NCBI GenBank assembly: GCA_041635755.1
Contig: JBFKUL010000038.1
Coordinates: 1 to 16,056, forward strand
DNA: 16,056 nucleotides
DNA from: JBFKUL01 sp041635755
Lineage (GTDB): Bacteria; Pseudomonadota; Gammaproteobacteria; Burkholderiales; SG8-39
Reading direction: 5' to 3'
The notes under the pieces are model-generated. The model made no database searches. It saw only the letters and a list, made by a program, of their open reading frames with translations, and was not told the origin of the DNA. The position numbers were made by a program, and so were the translations under genes. This document shows positions 1-6,186 of the stretch, piece after piece. Position 1 is the stretch's first letter. Every line of letters starts with the position of its first letter.

Positions 1-1
1 G

Positions 2-1372
2 CTCGGCGTCATCGCGGGCATTTTGGTCAGCCTCAATATCCAGGCCATCGCCGAGCGCTCGGCTCGTGCGCCGCTGCCGGTGGAAGAGCTGCGCGCGTTC
101 ACCGAAGTGTTCGGCGCGATCAAGCAGAATTACGTCGAGCCTGTCGAGGACAAGAAGCTCATCACCGAGGCCATCAACGGCATGCTGACGGGCCTTGACC
201 CGCACTCGGCGTATCTCGATGCCGAGGCGTTCCGCGAGCTGCAAGTCGGCACCCAGGGCCAATTCGGCGGCCTGGGCATCGAGGTCGGCATGGAGGACGG
301 CTTCGTCAAGGTCATCTCCCCGATTGAGGACACCCCCGCGTTCCGCGCCGGGGTCAAGCCCGGCGACCTCATCATCAAGCTCGACGAAACGCCGGTGAAG
401 GGCATGACGCTGAACGATGCGGTGAAACGCATGCGTGGCAAGCCCAACACGCAGATTACGCTGACCATTTCGCGCAAAGGCGAAGTCGCGCCGCTCGTGG
501 TGACGATCACACGCGCCGTGATCAAGGTTCAGAGCGTCAAGTCGAAAATGATCGAACCCGGCTACGGCTGGGTGCGGGTGTCGCAGTTCCAGGAGTCGAC
601 CACCGAGCACATGGTGCGGCACCTCGATGGCCTGTTCAAGCAGGGGGCGATCAAGGGTCTGGTGCTCGATCTGCGCAACGATCCCGGCGGCCTGCTGTAC
701 GGCGCAGTGGCGATTTCCTCAGCGTTCCTTCCGGCGAACGCGCTCGTCGTCTCCACCGACGGTCGGACCGAGGACGCGAAGAAGAAATTCCATGCCACGG
801 CCGACGACTACATGCGCGGCGAAGGCCAGGACGTGCTGCGCAAGCTGCCGCCGGCCGTCAAGAGCGTGCCGATCGTGGTGCTGGTGAATGGCGGCTCGGC
901 ATCGGCATCCGAGATCGTTGCCGGCGCCCTGCAGGATCACAAGCGTGCCACCGTAATGGGCACGCAGACCTTCGGCAAAGGCTCGGTGCAGACGATCATG
1001 CCCTTGGGCAACAGCACCGCAATCAAGCTCACCACGGCGCGCTACTACACACCAAGTGGCCGGTCGATTCAGGCGAAGGGCATCACGCCCGATATCCTCG
1101 TCGAGGAGCCCGGCTCTCCCGAGGCGCGCTTGCGCGAGGCGGATTTGCAGCGTCATCTCGACAGCGAGAAGGGAAAGGGTCAAAAGGACGCCAAGCCGCG
1201 AGCCAAGCCGGCGGCTCCAGCGACGGCGACTCCGGTCGAGCCGCCAAAGCCGATCGAGCTGGGCTCGAAGGACGACTTTCAGCTTCTGCAGGCGATCGCG
1301 TTCCTCAAAGGCGAGCCGTTCAAGGGAGAGCCCTCCAAGGCGGTCGCGCAAAACAGCACCAAGACGAACTGA
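2..1372 (+). CDS. ctpA: C-terminal processing peptidase, S41 family (5' end cut by window)
   Basis: Serine protease of the Ctp/Tsp (S41A) family, which cleaves proteins near their C-termini in the periplasm. The frame is open to the left edge and the first residues (LGVIAGILVSLN) look like the end of an N-terminal membrane or signal segment. The start therefore lies outside the window, and the TTG at 23 is not the real start. Counting from 23, a PDZ domain spans about residues 78-155 (GGLGIEV, RAGVKPGD). The protease core follows, with the SASASE motif (nucleophile probably Ser294) and FGKGSVQ (general base Lys319). The Ser-Lys spacing of 25 matches known Ctp enzymes. After about residue 375 comes a Lys/Pro/Ala-rich linker and a short C-terminal helical piece (DDFQLLQAIAFLKG). 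The next gene is a MoeB/ThiF-type enzyme 97 bases downstream on the same strand. Family assignment is secure; the physiological substrate is unknown. Confidence 0.95.
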   Translation, partial: LGVIAGILVSLNIQAIAERSARAPLPVEELRAFTEVFGAIKQNYVEPVEDKKLITEAINGMLTGLDPHSAYLDAEAFRELQVGTQGQFGGLGIEVGMEDGFVKVISPIEDTPAFRAGVKPGDLIIKLDETPVKGMTLNDAVKRMRGKPNTQITLTISRKGEVAPLVVTITRAVIKVQSVKSKMIEPGYGWVRVSQFQESTTEHMVRHLDGLFKQGAIKGLVLDLRNDPGGLLYGAVAISSAFLPANALVVSTDGRTEDAKKKFHATADDYMRGEGQDVLRKLPPAVKSVPIVVLVNGGSASASEIVAGALQDHKRATVMGTQTFGKGSVQTIMPLGNSTAIKLTTARYYTPSGRSIQAKGITPDILVEEPGSPEARLREADLQRHLDSEKGKGQKDAKPRAKPAAPATATPVEPPKPIELGSKDDFQLLQAIAFLKGEPFKGEPSKAVAQNSTKTN

Positions 1373-1469
1373 CCGGGTTCTCGGGGGGTCGGCTCGGCCC
1401 CCGGTCGATCGTAATGTGGGGGACAATCCGCCTCCCAGTCCCCGCCTGCCGAACGCTGCGCAAACCGCG

Positions 1470-2231
1470 GTGAACGACGATCAACTCCTCCGCTACAGCC
1501 GCCACATCCTGCTGAACGAATTCGGGGTGGAAGGCCAGGAACGGCTGCGCGCAGCGCGTGCGCTCATCGTGGGCGCCGGCGGGTTGGGCTGCCCTGCGGC
1601 GCTATACCTTGCGGCGAGCGGCCTCGCGAAACTCACGCTCGCCGATCCTGACCGCGTCGATCTCACTAACCTACAGCGTCAGATCCTGTATCGAACCGAC
1701 ACGGTCGGAGCGCTCAAGGTCGAGGCCGCTCGAGACATGCTTGCGGCTCTTAATCCAGACGTCGAGGTGGAGCCACTCGCACAGCGCCTGGACGGTGAGG
1801 TCCTCGATCGCGAAGTCGCGCGCGCCAACGTGGTGCTCGATTGCAGCGACAACTTCGCCACCCGGCATGCCGTCAACGCGGCATGCGTCAGGCACACCAA
1901 GCCGCTCGTGTCGGGCGCAGCCATCCGTTTTGACGGGCAGGTCGCGGTGTTCGATCTGCGAGATCCTGCAGCGCCGTGCTACGCGTGTCTGTTTCCCGAA
2001 GGCGGCGAGACCGAAGAACTGGTCTGCGCCGTCATGGGCGTTTTCGCCCCGCTGACCGGCGCGATCGGCACTCAACAGGCCGCAGAGGCCATCAAGCTGC
2101 TGGTCGGTGCGGGCGAGTCGCTCTCGGGCCGCCTGCTGATGCTTGACGCCAAGCGTGCCGAATGGCGCTCGGTCGCGGTCAGGAAAGATCCGGACTGTCC
2201 CGTCTGCGGCGCGCTTCACGCGAGCAGATAG
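1470..2231 (+). CDS. moeB: MoeB/ThiF/HesA-family sulfur-carrier adenylyltransferase
   Basis: E1-like enzyme that adenylates the C-terminal Gly-Gly of a sulfur carrier protein (MoaD or ThiS) for molybdopterin or thiamine synthesis. GTG at 1470 is chosen as start because the protein then begins NDDQLLRYSRHILL, the usual MoeB N-terminus. The frame is open further upstream but that part is not family-like. Visible features in the 253 residues are the nucleotide-binding GAGGLG (35-40), the NLQRQ segment with the conserved Arg70, two zinc-binding Cys pairs (C170/C173 in CYAC, C243/C246 in CPVC) and the conserved Cys186 in EELVCAVMG. There is no C-terminal rhodanese domain. MoeB and ThiF cannot be separated confidently from sequence alone, and no moaD, thiS or thiG neighbour is present to decide. 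Its 3' end overlaps convergent slmA by 16 bases. Confidence 0.9.
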   Translation: MNDDQLLRYSRHILLNEFGVEGQERLRAARALIVGAGGLGCPAALYLAASGLAKLTLADPDRVDLTNLQRQILYRTDTVGALKVEAARDMLAALNPDVEVEPLAQRLDGEVLDREVARANVVLDCSDNFATRHAVNAACVRHTKPLVSGAAIRFDGQVAVFDLRDPAAPCYACLFPEGGETEELVCAVMGVFAPLTGAIGTQQAAEAIKLLVGAGESLSGRLLMLDAKRAEWRSVAVRKDPDCPVCGALHASR

Positions 2232-2788
2232 CGCGTCTGTGCGTCCAGCGCCTCGGTCGGCATCTTCGCGAAGCCGCTCTTGGCATACTGGTGAAGGCTC
2301 CCGATGGCGTAGCGCACGAAGGCGCCGGCCTGCGCGCCCGCCTCGCCGTCCGCGCCGGCCCCCTGGCTCGCGGCCAGACGTAGTGCCTGCCTAAGTGTCG
2401 CCTCGAAACGATCGAAGAACTGGTTTACGCGCGCCTGAAGACGCTCATGCTCCCCGACCAGCGCATCGCCCGTCAAGACACGCACCATGCCGGGATTCTT
2501 TTCGGCGAACGCAAGCAGCATTTCGAGCAGCTTTTGCGCCTGCCGCTTGCCGTCCGACTCATCCTCCGAAATGCGGTTGGCGAGGCCGAACACCGACTGC
2601 TCGATGAACTCGATCAGGCCTTCGTACATCTGGGCCTTCGACGCGAAATGGCGATAGAGCGCGGCCTCGGAGACGTCGAGTTTCTCGGCGAGCGCCGCTG
2701 TCGTGACGCGGTCCCACCTCGGCGCTCCAAGCATTTCGGCGAGGGCCTTCAGAATCTCGAGACGGCGTTCGCCTTTGGCTCGGGGCAT
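2216..2788 (-). CDS. slmA: SlmA-type nucleoid occlusion factor (TetR family)
   Basis: TetR-fold DNA-binding protein. In E. coli, SlmA bound to chromosomal sites antagonises FtsZ polymerisation so that the septum does not form over the nucleoid. ATG at 2788 gives 190 residues, close to the usual ~198. The helix-turn-helix spans about residues 27-49 (TTAALAEKLDVSEAALYRHF). It is followed by the SlmA-like stretch YEGLIEFIEQSVFGLANRI and by NPGMVRVLTGDALV, RLQARVNQFFDRFEATLRQ, which line up with E. coli SlmA rather than generic TetR proteins. It is the last gene of the argB - HAD - slmA set, 77 bases after the HAD gene. No Shine-Dalgarno is obvious. I looked for SlmA-type GTGAGTACTCAC palindromes in the window and did not notice one. 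Confidence 0.9.
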   Translation of the reverse strand: MPRAKGERRLEILKALAEMLGAPRWDRVTTAALAEKLDVSEAALYRHFASKAQMYEGLIEFIEQSVFGLANRISEDESDGKRQAQKLLEMLLAFAEKNPGMVRVLTGDALVGEHERLQARVNQFFDRFEATLRQALRLAASQGAGADGEAGAQAGAFVRYAIGSLHQYAKSGFAKMPTEALDAQTRYLLA

Positions 2789-2865
2789 GGACGGAGGGGT
2801 CGGGGTTGCGGGAAATTCTAGCCCAGGACCGGACGCCGGGGTAAAACTCGATCGCCGCAGGAATA

Positions 2866-3528
2866 TCAGCCATAGCGGAAGATGCGCCGCGGCAGCTCGA
2901 TCACGGAGGCGACGCGCACATCCACGTACGGCACCCGGCGCTTTTGCTTGCTGATCCAGACCGTCGACATCCCCAGCCGCTTCGCCGCGCGCAGGTTCTC
3001 GAGCATGTCGTCCACCAGCGCGCAGCGATGAGCGTCCAGGTTGTGGTTGCGCAGCAGCACGTGGAACCCCTGGAAGGCCGGCTTGCCGTGGTAGCGCGCG
3101 TCCTCGATCGTGTAGACCGCGTCGAACCATCGGGCAACGCCGATGGCGCGCAGAACTTCATGAACGTAGTGGCGCGGCGCATTCGAAAAGACGAGCTTCT
3201 TGCCACCGAGGCGCGCAAGTGCGTGGCGCAGCGCGTTCTCGTGCACCACCATGTCGGCGAGCTCCGGAAAGCGGTGGGTTTCGGAAAGAAAGTGGCGCGG
3301 GTCGGTGCCGTGGTGGCGCATCAATCCCTTGAGCGTCGTGCCATAGCGCATCCAGAAGTCGCGCCGCATGGCGTTCGCGCCGAGCTCGTCGATACCGAAG
3401 TGGCGCTGCAGGTATTCGTTGATCTGAACATGCATCGATGGAAAGATGCTGATCCGCGCGTCGTGCAGCGTATTGTCCAGATCGAAGATCCATACACGCC
3501 GGGAAGGCGCGAGGCGTGCGATTCTCAC
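2866..3528 (-). CDS. HAD-superfamily hydrolase, pyrimidine 5'-nucleotidase-like
   Basis: Phosphatase of the haloacid dehalogenase superfamily, of the type usually annotated as pyrimidine 5'-nucleotidase (related to yeast Sdt1). The four HAD motifs are visible in 220 residues: motif I DLDNTL (D16, D18), motif II FSN (S115), motif III Lys149 in HGKP, and motif IV LVDD (D173, D174). The small helical cap lies between about residues 25 and 90. The start is GTG at 3528; the frame is open a little further upstream but offers no ATG and no clear ribosome binding site. The gene sits 61 bases after argB and 77 bases before slmA on the same strand, so co-transcription is likely. The substrate is inferred from family naming only. 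Confidence 0.85.
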   Translation of the reverse strand: MRIARLAPSRRVWIFDLDNTLHDARISIFPSMHVQINEYLQRHFGIDELGANAMRRDFWMRYGTTLKGLMRHHGTDPRHFLSETHRFPELADMVVHENALRHALARLGGKKLVFSNAPRHYVHEVLRAIGVARWFDAVYTIEDARYHGKPAFQGFHVLLRNHNLDAHRCALVDDMLENLRAAKRLGMSTVWISKQKRRVPYVDVRVASVIELPRRIFRYG

Positions 3529-3589
3529 TGGGCGTTTCGGCTGTAGAAAGGGCGCGCGCAGGGAGACCGGCGGCCCTCCCGACGCAGCC

Positions 3590-4474
3590 CTACCTGTTGC
3601 GAATCAACGTGCCGACACCCTGGTCGGTCAGGATCTCAAGCAACAGCGCGTGCGGCACGCGACCGTCGATGATGTGCACGCTCTTGACACCCGAGCGCGC
3701 GGCCTCGAGCGCCGAGGCGATCTTGGGCAGCATGCCGCCCGAGAGCGCGCCCTTGGCCACCATCGCGTCGATTTCCCGCGGCGTTACACCGGTTAACAGC
3801 TTGCCGCTCCCGTCGAGCACACCCGGTGTGTTGGTGAGCAGCACCAGCTTCTCCGCATGCAGCACCTCGGCGAGCTTGCCCGCGACCAGATCGGCATTGA
3901 TGTTGTAGGACAAGCCATCTGCACCGATGCCGATCGGGGCGACGACCGGGATGAACCCTCCCGCCTCGAGCGAATCGATCACGCCGGCGTCGATCGATTC
4001 GATCTCGCCGACCTGGCCGATATCGAGCAGGCTGCTCGGTGTGTCGCGCGAGGGCATCATCAACTTCCTCGCGCGGATGAACGCGCCATCCTGGCCGGTC
4101 AGGCCGACCGCCCTGCCGCCCGCCTGGTTGATGAGCGTCACGATGTCCTTGTTGACAGCACCGCCGAGCACCATTTCGACCACGTCCATCGTTGCGGCGT
4201 CGGTGACGCGCATGCCCTGCACGAACTCGCTCTTGATCCCGAGCTGTCCGAGCATTTTCTCGATCTGCGGCCCGCCACCATGCACCACTACCGGGTCCAT
4301 GCCCACCAGCTTGAGCAGCACGACGTCACGCGCGAAATCCGCCTGCAGCTGCGCGTCCACCATGGCATTGCCGCCGAACTTCACCACGATCGTCTTGCCG
4401 TGGAAGCGGCGGATGTAGGGCAGCGCCTCGGCAAGAATGCGCGCCTTGTCTGCAGGGGCGACGGAATTTGGCAT
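3590..4474 (-). CDS. argB: Acetylglutamate kinase
   Basis: Phosphorylates N-acetyl-L-glutamate, the second step of arginine synthesis. The 294 residues contain the amino-acid-kinase signatures KFGGNAM (32-38) and HGGGPQI (65-71) and family blocks such as GMRVTDAATMDVVEMVLGG and NINADLVAGKLA. About 26 residues precede GKTIVVKFGG and include AEALPYIRRFHGK. This resembles the N-terminal helix of the hexameric, arginine-inhibited kinases (Pseudomonas type), which the insensitive E. coli enzyme lacks, so feedback inhibition by arginine is a reasonable inference. ATG at 4474 fits homologue lengths. It has no Shine-Dalgarno and lies only 8 bases after a TACAAT box, so the mRNA may be leaderless. The gene starts the argB - HAD - slmA set. 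Confidence 0.96.
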   Translation of the reverse strand: MPNSVAPADKARILAEALPYIRRFHGKTIVVKFGGNAMVDAQLQADFARDVVLLKLVGMDPVVVHGGGPQIEKMLGQLGIKSEFVQGMRVTDAATMDVVEMVLGGAVNKDIVTLINQAGGRAVGLTGQDGAFIRARKLMMPSRDTPSSLLDIGQVGEIESIDAGVIDSLEAGGFIPVVAPIGIGADGLSYNINADLVAGKLAEVLHAEKLVLLTNTPGVLDGSGKLLTGVTPREIDAMVAKGALSGGMLPKIASALEAARSGVKSVHIIDGRVPHALLLEILTDQGVGTLIRNR

Positions 4475-4482
4475 GGCGGCCG

Positions 4483-4488
4483 ATTGTA
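4483..4488 (-). promoter_or_regulatory. Candidate -10 box of an argB promoter
   Basis: On the minus strand the hexamer reads TACAAT, one mismatch from TATAAT, and ends 8 bases before the argB ATG. Initiation 6-8 bases downstream would put the mRNA start at or next to the start codon. No convincing -35 hexamer is present at 16-18 bases; that region is the arm and loop of the preceding terminator. The call rests on the -10 match and its position only. Confidence 0.4.
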
Positions 4489-4489
4489 C

Positions 4490-4522
4490 AAAGAAAAAGG
4501 GCCGGCGCTTTGACGCCGGCCC
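4490..4522 (-). terminator. Rho-independent terminator of the hsp20 transcript
   Basis: A perfect 9-base-pair GC stem (GGGCCGGCG 4499-4507 against CGCCGGCCC 4514-4522, 6-base loop) is followed on the minus strand by TTTTTCTTT (4498-4490). This is a textbook intrinsic terminator for transcription coming from hsp20, about 100 bases after its stop codon. The T-run ends one base before the candidate argB -10 box, so termination and re-initiation elements abut. Confidence 0.88.
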
Positions 4523-4623
4523 TGGCCATGCACGAGGTAGGAACGCGCCTGCAGCCGGGTACTGCCTAAGAAGGACGCGGGGGCGGCGCCCTCTTGCCAG
4601 GGCAACTGCGCCCGCGCTCGAGC

Positions 4624-5058
4624 TTACTGGATGGTGATCTGCTTGCGCGCCGCGGCCGCCTTCTTCGGCAGCGTCAGTTCTAGCACCCCGTCCTGGAATT
4701 TCGCCTGGGCGTTCGCCTCGTCGATCTCCTGGGGAAGCGTGAAGCTTCGGCTCACCTTGCCGTAGGCACGCTCTGAGTGCAGCACGCGCTCATCTTTCGA
4801 TACCTCTTTCTCGCGCCGGATTTCCGCCGTGAGCGTCACCTGCGCTCCATCCACGGAAATCTGGATGTCTTCCTTCCTCACGCCCGGGAGCTCCGCCGCC
4901 ACCACGTAGGCGCCGTTGTTCTCGGCAACGTCGACCTTCATGCGCGTGGCTCCTCGCATTTCTCCGGCCCCTTCGTAGGCCACGGGCCGTACCAGAAAGC
5001 CCTTAAACAGATCGTCAACCAGGTCGTTGAATGGATCGAATCGCGTCAAATTGGCCAT
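4624..5058 (-). CDS. Small heat-shock protein, Hsp20/alpha-crystallin family
   Basis: ATP-independent holdase chaperone that binds unfolding proteins during heat stress and forms cytoplasmic oligomers. The 144-residue protein has a short N-terminal arm (ANLTRFDPFNDLVDDLFKGF), an alpha-crystallin domain at about residues 38-131 (AAELPGVRKEDIQISVDG, the GVLELTL signature at 124-130) and a C-terminal IXI-type tail (ITI at 141-143) used in oligomer assembly. ATG at 5058 is fixed by a strong AAGGAG six bases upstream. It has its own sigma-32 promoter and a downstream intrinsic terminator, so it is a monocistronic heat-shock gene. It diverges from the ECF sigma gene across 164 bases. Resembles IbpA or HspA-type proteins in size; no more precise name is justified. 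Confidence 0.95.
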   Translation of the reverse strand: MANLTRFDPFNDLVDDLFKGFLVRPVAYEGAGEMRGATRMKVDVAENNGAYVVAAELPGVRKEDIQISVDGAQVTLTAEIRREKEVSKDERVLHSERAYGKVSRSFTLPQEIDEANAQAKFQDGVLELTLPKKAAAARKQITIQ

Positions 5059-5064
5059 GTGCCT

Positions 5065-5070
5065 CTCCTT
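5065..5070 (-). promoter_or_regulatory. Ribosome binding site of hsp20
   Basis: AAGGAG on the minus strand, six bases before the ATG at 5058, within a longer purine run. It fixes the start of the heat-shock gene and argues against the upstream in-frame extension. Confidence 0.75.
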
Positions 5071-5128
5071 TTGTCCAAGTGTCCGCCGGAGCTGCCGGAC
5101 CCACCCGGCGTCCCCCGCTTGCCTTCCG

Positions 5129-5157
5129 TAGATGGGGCGAAGCCCGGACCTTTCAAG
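5129..5157 (-). promoter_or_regulatory. Sigma-32 (RpoH) heat-shock promoter of hsp20
   Basis: On the minus strand CTTGAAA (5157-5151) is followed by a 13-base spacer and CCCCATCTA (5137-5129). The E. coli sigma-32 consensus is CTTGAAA, 13-15 bases, CCCCATnT, so both boxes match essentially completely. Transcription would begin near 5124, giving a leader of about 65 bases ahead of hsp20. The leader has no FourU or ROSE-like element that I can see. Confidence 0.9.
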
Positions 5158-5167
5158 CCCCGCGGGT

Positions 5168-5197
5168 TTGCCCCAGACGGCGGCCATTGGGTAAAGT
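5168..5197 (+). promoter_or_regulatory. Possible promoter for the ECF sigma operon
   Basis: TTGCCC (5168-5173), 18-base spacer, TAAAGT (5192-5197), about 25 bases before the sigma-factor ATG. The match to sigma-70 is moderate. I did not find a typical GGAAC/GTC ECF autoregulatory promoter in the intergenic region, so this is the best visible candidate only. Confidence 0.25.
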
Positions 5198-5222
5198 GGG
5201 TCCGTCCGCCGGATCCGAGTGC

Positions 5223-5801
5223 ATGCCCCCACCCACCGATTTCAGAGCCCAGATCGAGGGTCAGCGCGACTACCTGCTGCGCTTTGCAACCTTGCAGCTG
5301 CGCGACAGCCACGCGGCCGAGGACGTCGTACAGGAAACGCTGCTTGCGGCACTCACCGGAGCCGCAAGCTTTGCTGGGCGCTCAAACCTGCGCACCTGGC
5401 TGACCGGCATTCTCAAGCACAAGATCGTCGACGCCATCCGGCGCTCGAGCCGCGAGCCCGCCCGCCCGGACGACGAACTTGAAAGCCTGTCCGAGTTCGA
5501 TCCATTGTTCGACGAGCGCGGTCACTGGCGAGACCGACCGTCGCCGTGGGATAGCCCGGAGGGCGCGCTCGAGCAAAAGGAGTTCTTCGCCGTACTCGAA
5601 GGTTGCCTCGAAGGGCTTCCGGCCAAGACCGCCCGCGCCTTCATGATGCGTGAGCATCTCGGCTTGGAGACCGGCGCGATCTGTAAGGAACTCGATATCA
5701 CCCCGACCCATTGCTGGGTGTTGCTCTACCGGGCACGCATGGCGCTGCGCCAATGCCTCGCAACGCGTTGGTTCGGGGACAAGGACCCCGAGGCAAGATG
5801 A
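5223..5801 (+). CDS. ECF-type RNA polymerase sigma factor
   Basis: Alternative sigma factor of the extracytoplasmic-function type, directing RNA polymerase to a stress regulon. In 192 residues there is a region-2 domain (about 11-75: AEDVVQETLLAAL for core binding, then NLRTWLTGILKHKIVDAIRR for -10 melting), a long linker, and region 4 (about 115-178: FFAVLEGCLEGLPAKTARAF, then a helix-turn-helix around AICKELDITPTHCWVLLYRARMALR). It resembles the TIGR02943-type sigma factors known from betaproteobacteria; that subfamily is recalled, not computed. The start at ATG 5223 gives a normal N-terminus. The stop overlaps the next gene's start (ATGA), a zinc-binding anti-sigma factor, so the two products are probably made in fixed ratio. 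It diverges from hsp20. Confidence 0.92.
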   Translation: MPPPTDFRAQIEGQRDYLLRFATLQLRDSHAAEDVVQETLLAALTGAASFAGRSNLRTWLTGILKHKIVDAIRRSSREPARPDDELESLSEFDPLFDERGHWRDRPSPWDSPEGALEQKEFFAVLEGCLEGLPAKTARAFMMREHLGLETGAICKELDITPTHCWVLLYRARMALRQCLATRWFGDKDPEAR

Positions 5802-5998
5802 TGATCATGATGAGCTGCAAGGACGCAACGCGACTCGTGTCCCAGGGCCTGGACCGCGAACTTCGTTTCGGAGAGCGCGTTGCGCTGCGCCTGCACCTTG
5901 CAATCTGCGCCGGCTGCGAGAACGTCGAGCGACAGATGGAGTTGCTGCGCGAAGCGGTTCGCAAGCTCGGTGCCGAACAGGACGACCCGAAGCGCTGA
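5798..5998 (+). CDS. Short zinc-binding anti-sigma factor (zf-HC2, HX3CX2C)
   Basis: Soluble anti-sigma factor of the ZAS class. The 66-residue protein has Cys7, His33, Cys37 and Cys40, the last three forming HX3CX2C (HLAICAGC), followed by a helix (NVERQMELLREAVRKL). There is no membrane segment, so it acts in the cytoplasm. ZAS proteins hold their sigma factor until the zinc site is oxidised or loses zinc; a comparable short pair (MseR and its sigma factor) is known in Neisseria. ATG at 5798 overlaps the sigma stop by four bases. Further ATG codons at 5801, 5807 and 5810 could also serve, giving slightly shorter products. The next gene starts one base after its stop. Confidence 0.9.
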   Translation: MMIMMSCKDATRLVSQGLDRELRFGERVALRLHLAICAGCENVERQMELLREAVRKLGAEQDDPKR

Positions 5999-5999
5999 G

Positions 6000-6179
6000 T
6001 TGCCCTCCAGGGCCGCCGCGGCGCGCTGCAGTGGGTGCGGCGCGGCCTTCGAGTGCGGCGCGCTCGCGGGCGCGTGCTGGTGCGCGACGCTGCCACCGAT
6101 CGCGCCGCAGCCGGGACTCGGATGCCTGTGCCGCCGCTGCTTCGAGCGGGCAATCGGCGGCGCGACGCGCCAGGGCTAG
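6000..6179 (+). CDS. Cysteine-rich CWC family small protein
   Basis: A 59-residue protein with eight cysteines (10, 13, 19, 26, 28, 42, 44, 47) in the pattern CSGCG...FECG...CWCATLPP...GCLCRRCF, which is the signature of the Cys-rich CWC family (Pfam PF14375 as I recall). The function of the family is unknown; the four Cys pairs suggest metal binding. The start is TTG at 6000, one base after the anti-sigma stop codon, suggesting translational coupling. A GTG at 5970 inside the anti-sigma gene is an alternative. There is no ATG, so the gene is easily overlooked. It is the third gene of the sigma/anti-sigma cassette and stops seven bases before the convergent hslU stop. Confidence 0.8.
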   Translation: MPSRAAAARCSGCGAAFECGALAGACWCATLPPIAPQPGLGCLCRRCFERAIGGATRQG

Positions 6180-6186
6180 CCCCGTT

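Noticed and set aside
1382..1403. G-run/C-run hairpin after the ctp gene, possible terminator
   Set aside because: The stem is only about six pairs and is not followed by a T-run, so it is not a convincing terminator; moeB probably follows by read-through.
719..1426. Long minus-strand ORF opposite the ctp gene, and many similar long antisense frames elsewhere
   Set aside because: High-GC shadow frames rich in Arg, Ala and Ser with no family motifs, lying opposite well-supported genes.
1056..1469. Long N-terminal extension of the MoeB-like frame back to 1056
   Set aside because: It is an Arg/Ser-rich shadow of the ctp gene; the family N-terminus begins at the GTG at 1470.
2789..3130. TetR-family protein with a 114-residue N-terminal extension up to 3130
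   Set aside because: The extension is a shadow of the HAD gene; SlmA homologues start at the ATG at 2788.
5059..5124. RNA thermometer in the hsp20 leader
   Set aside because: A short CTCC could pair with the GGAG of the ribosome binding site, but only four pairs across a 19-base loop, and no ROSE or FourU pattern is visible.
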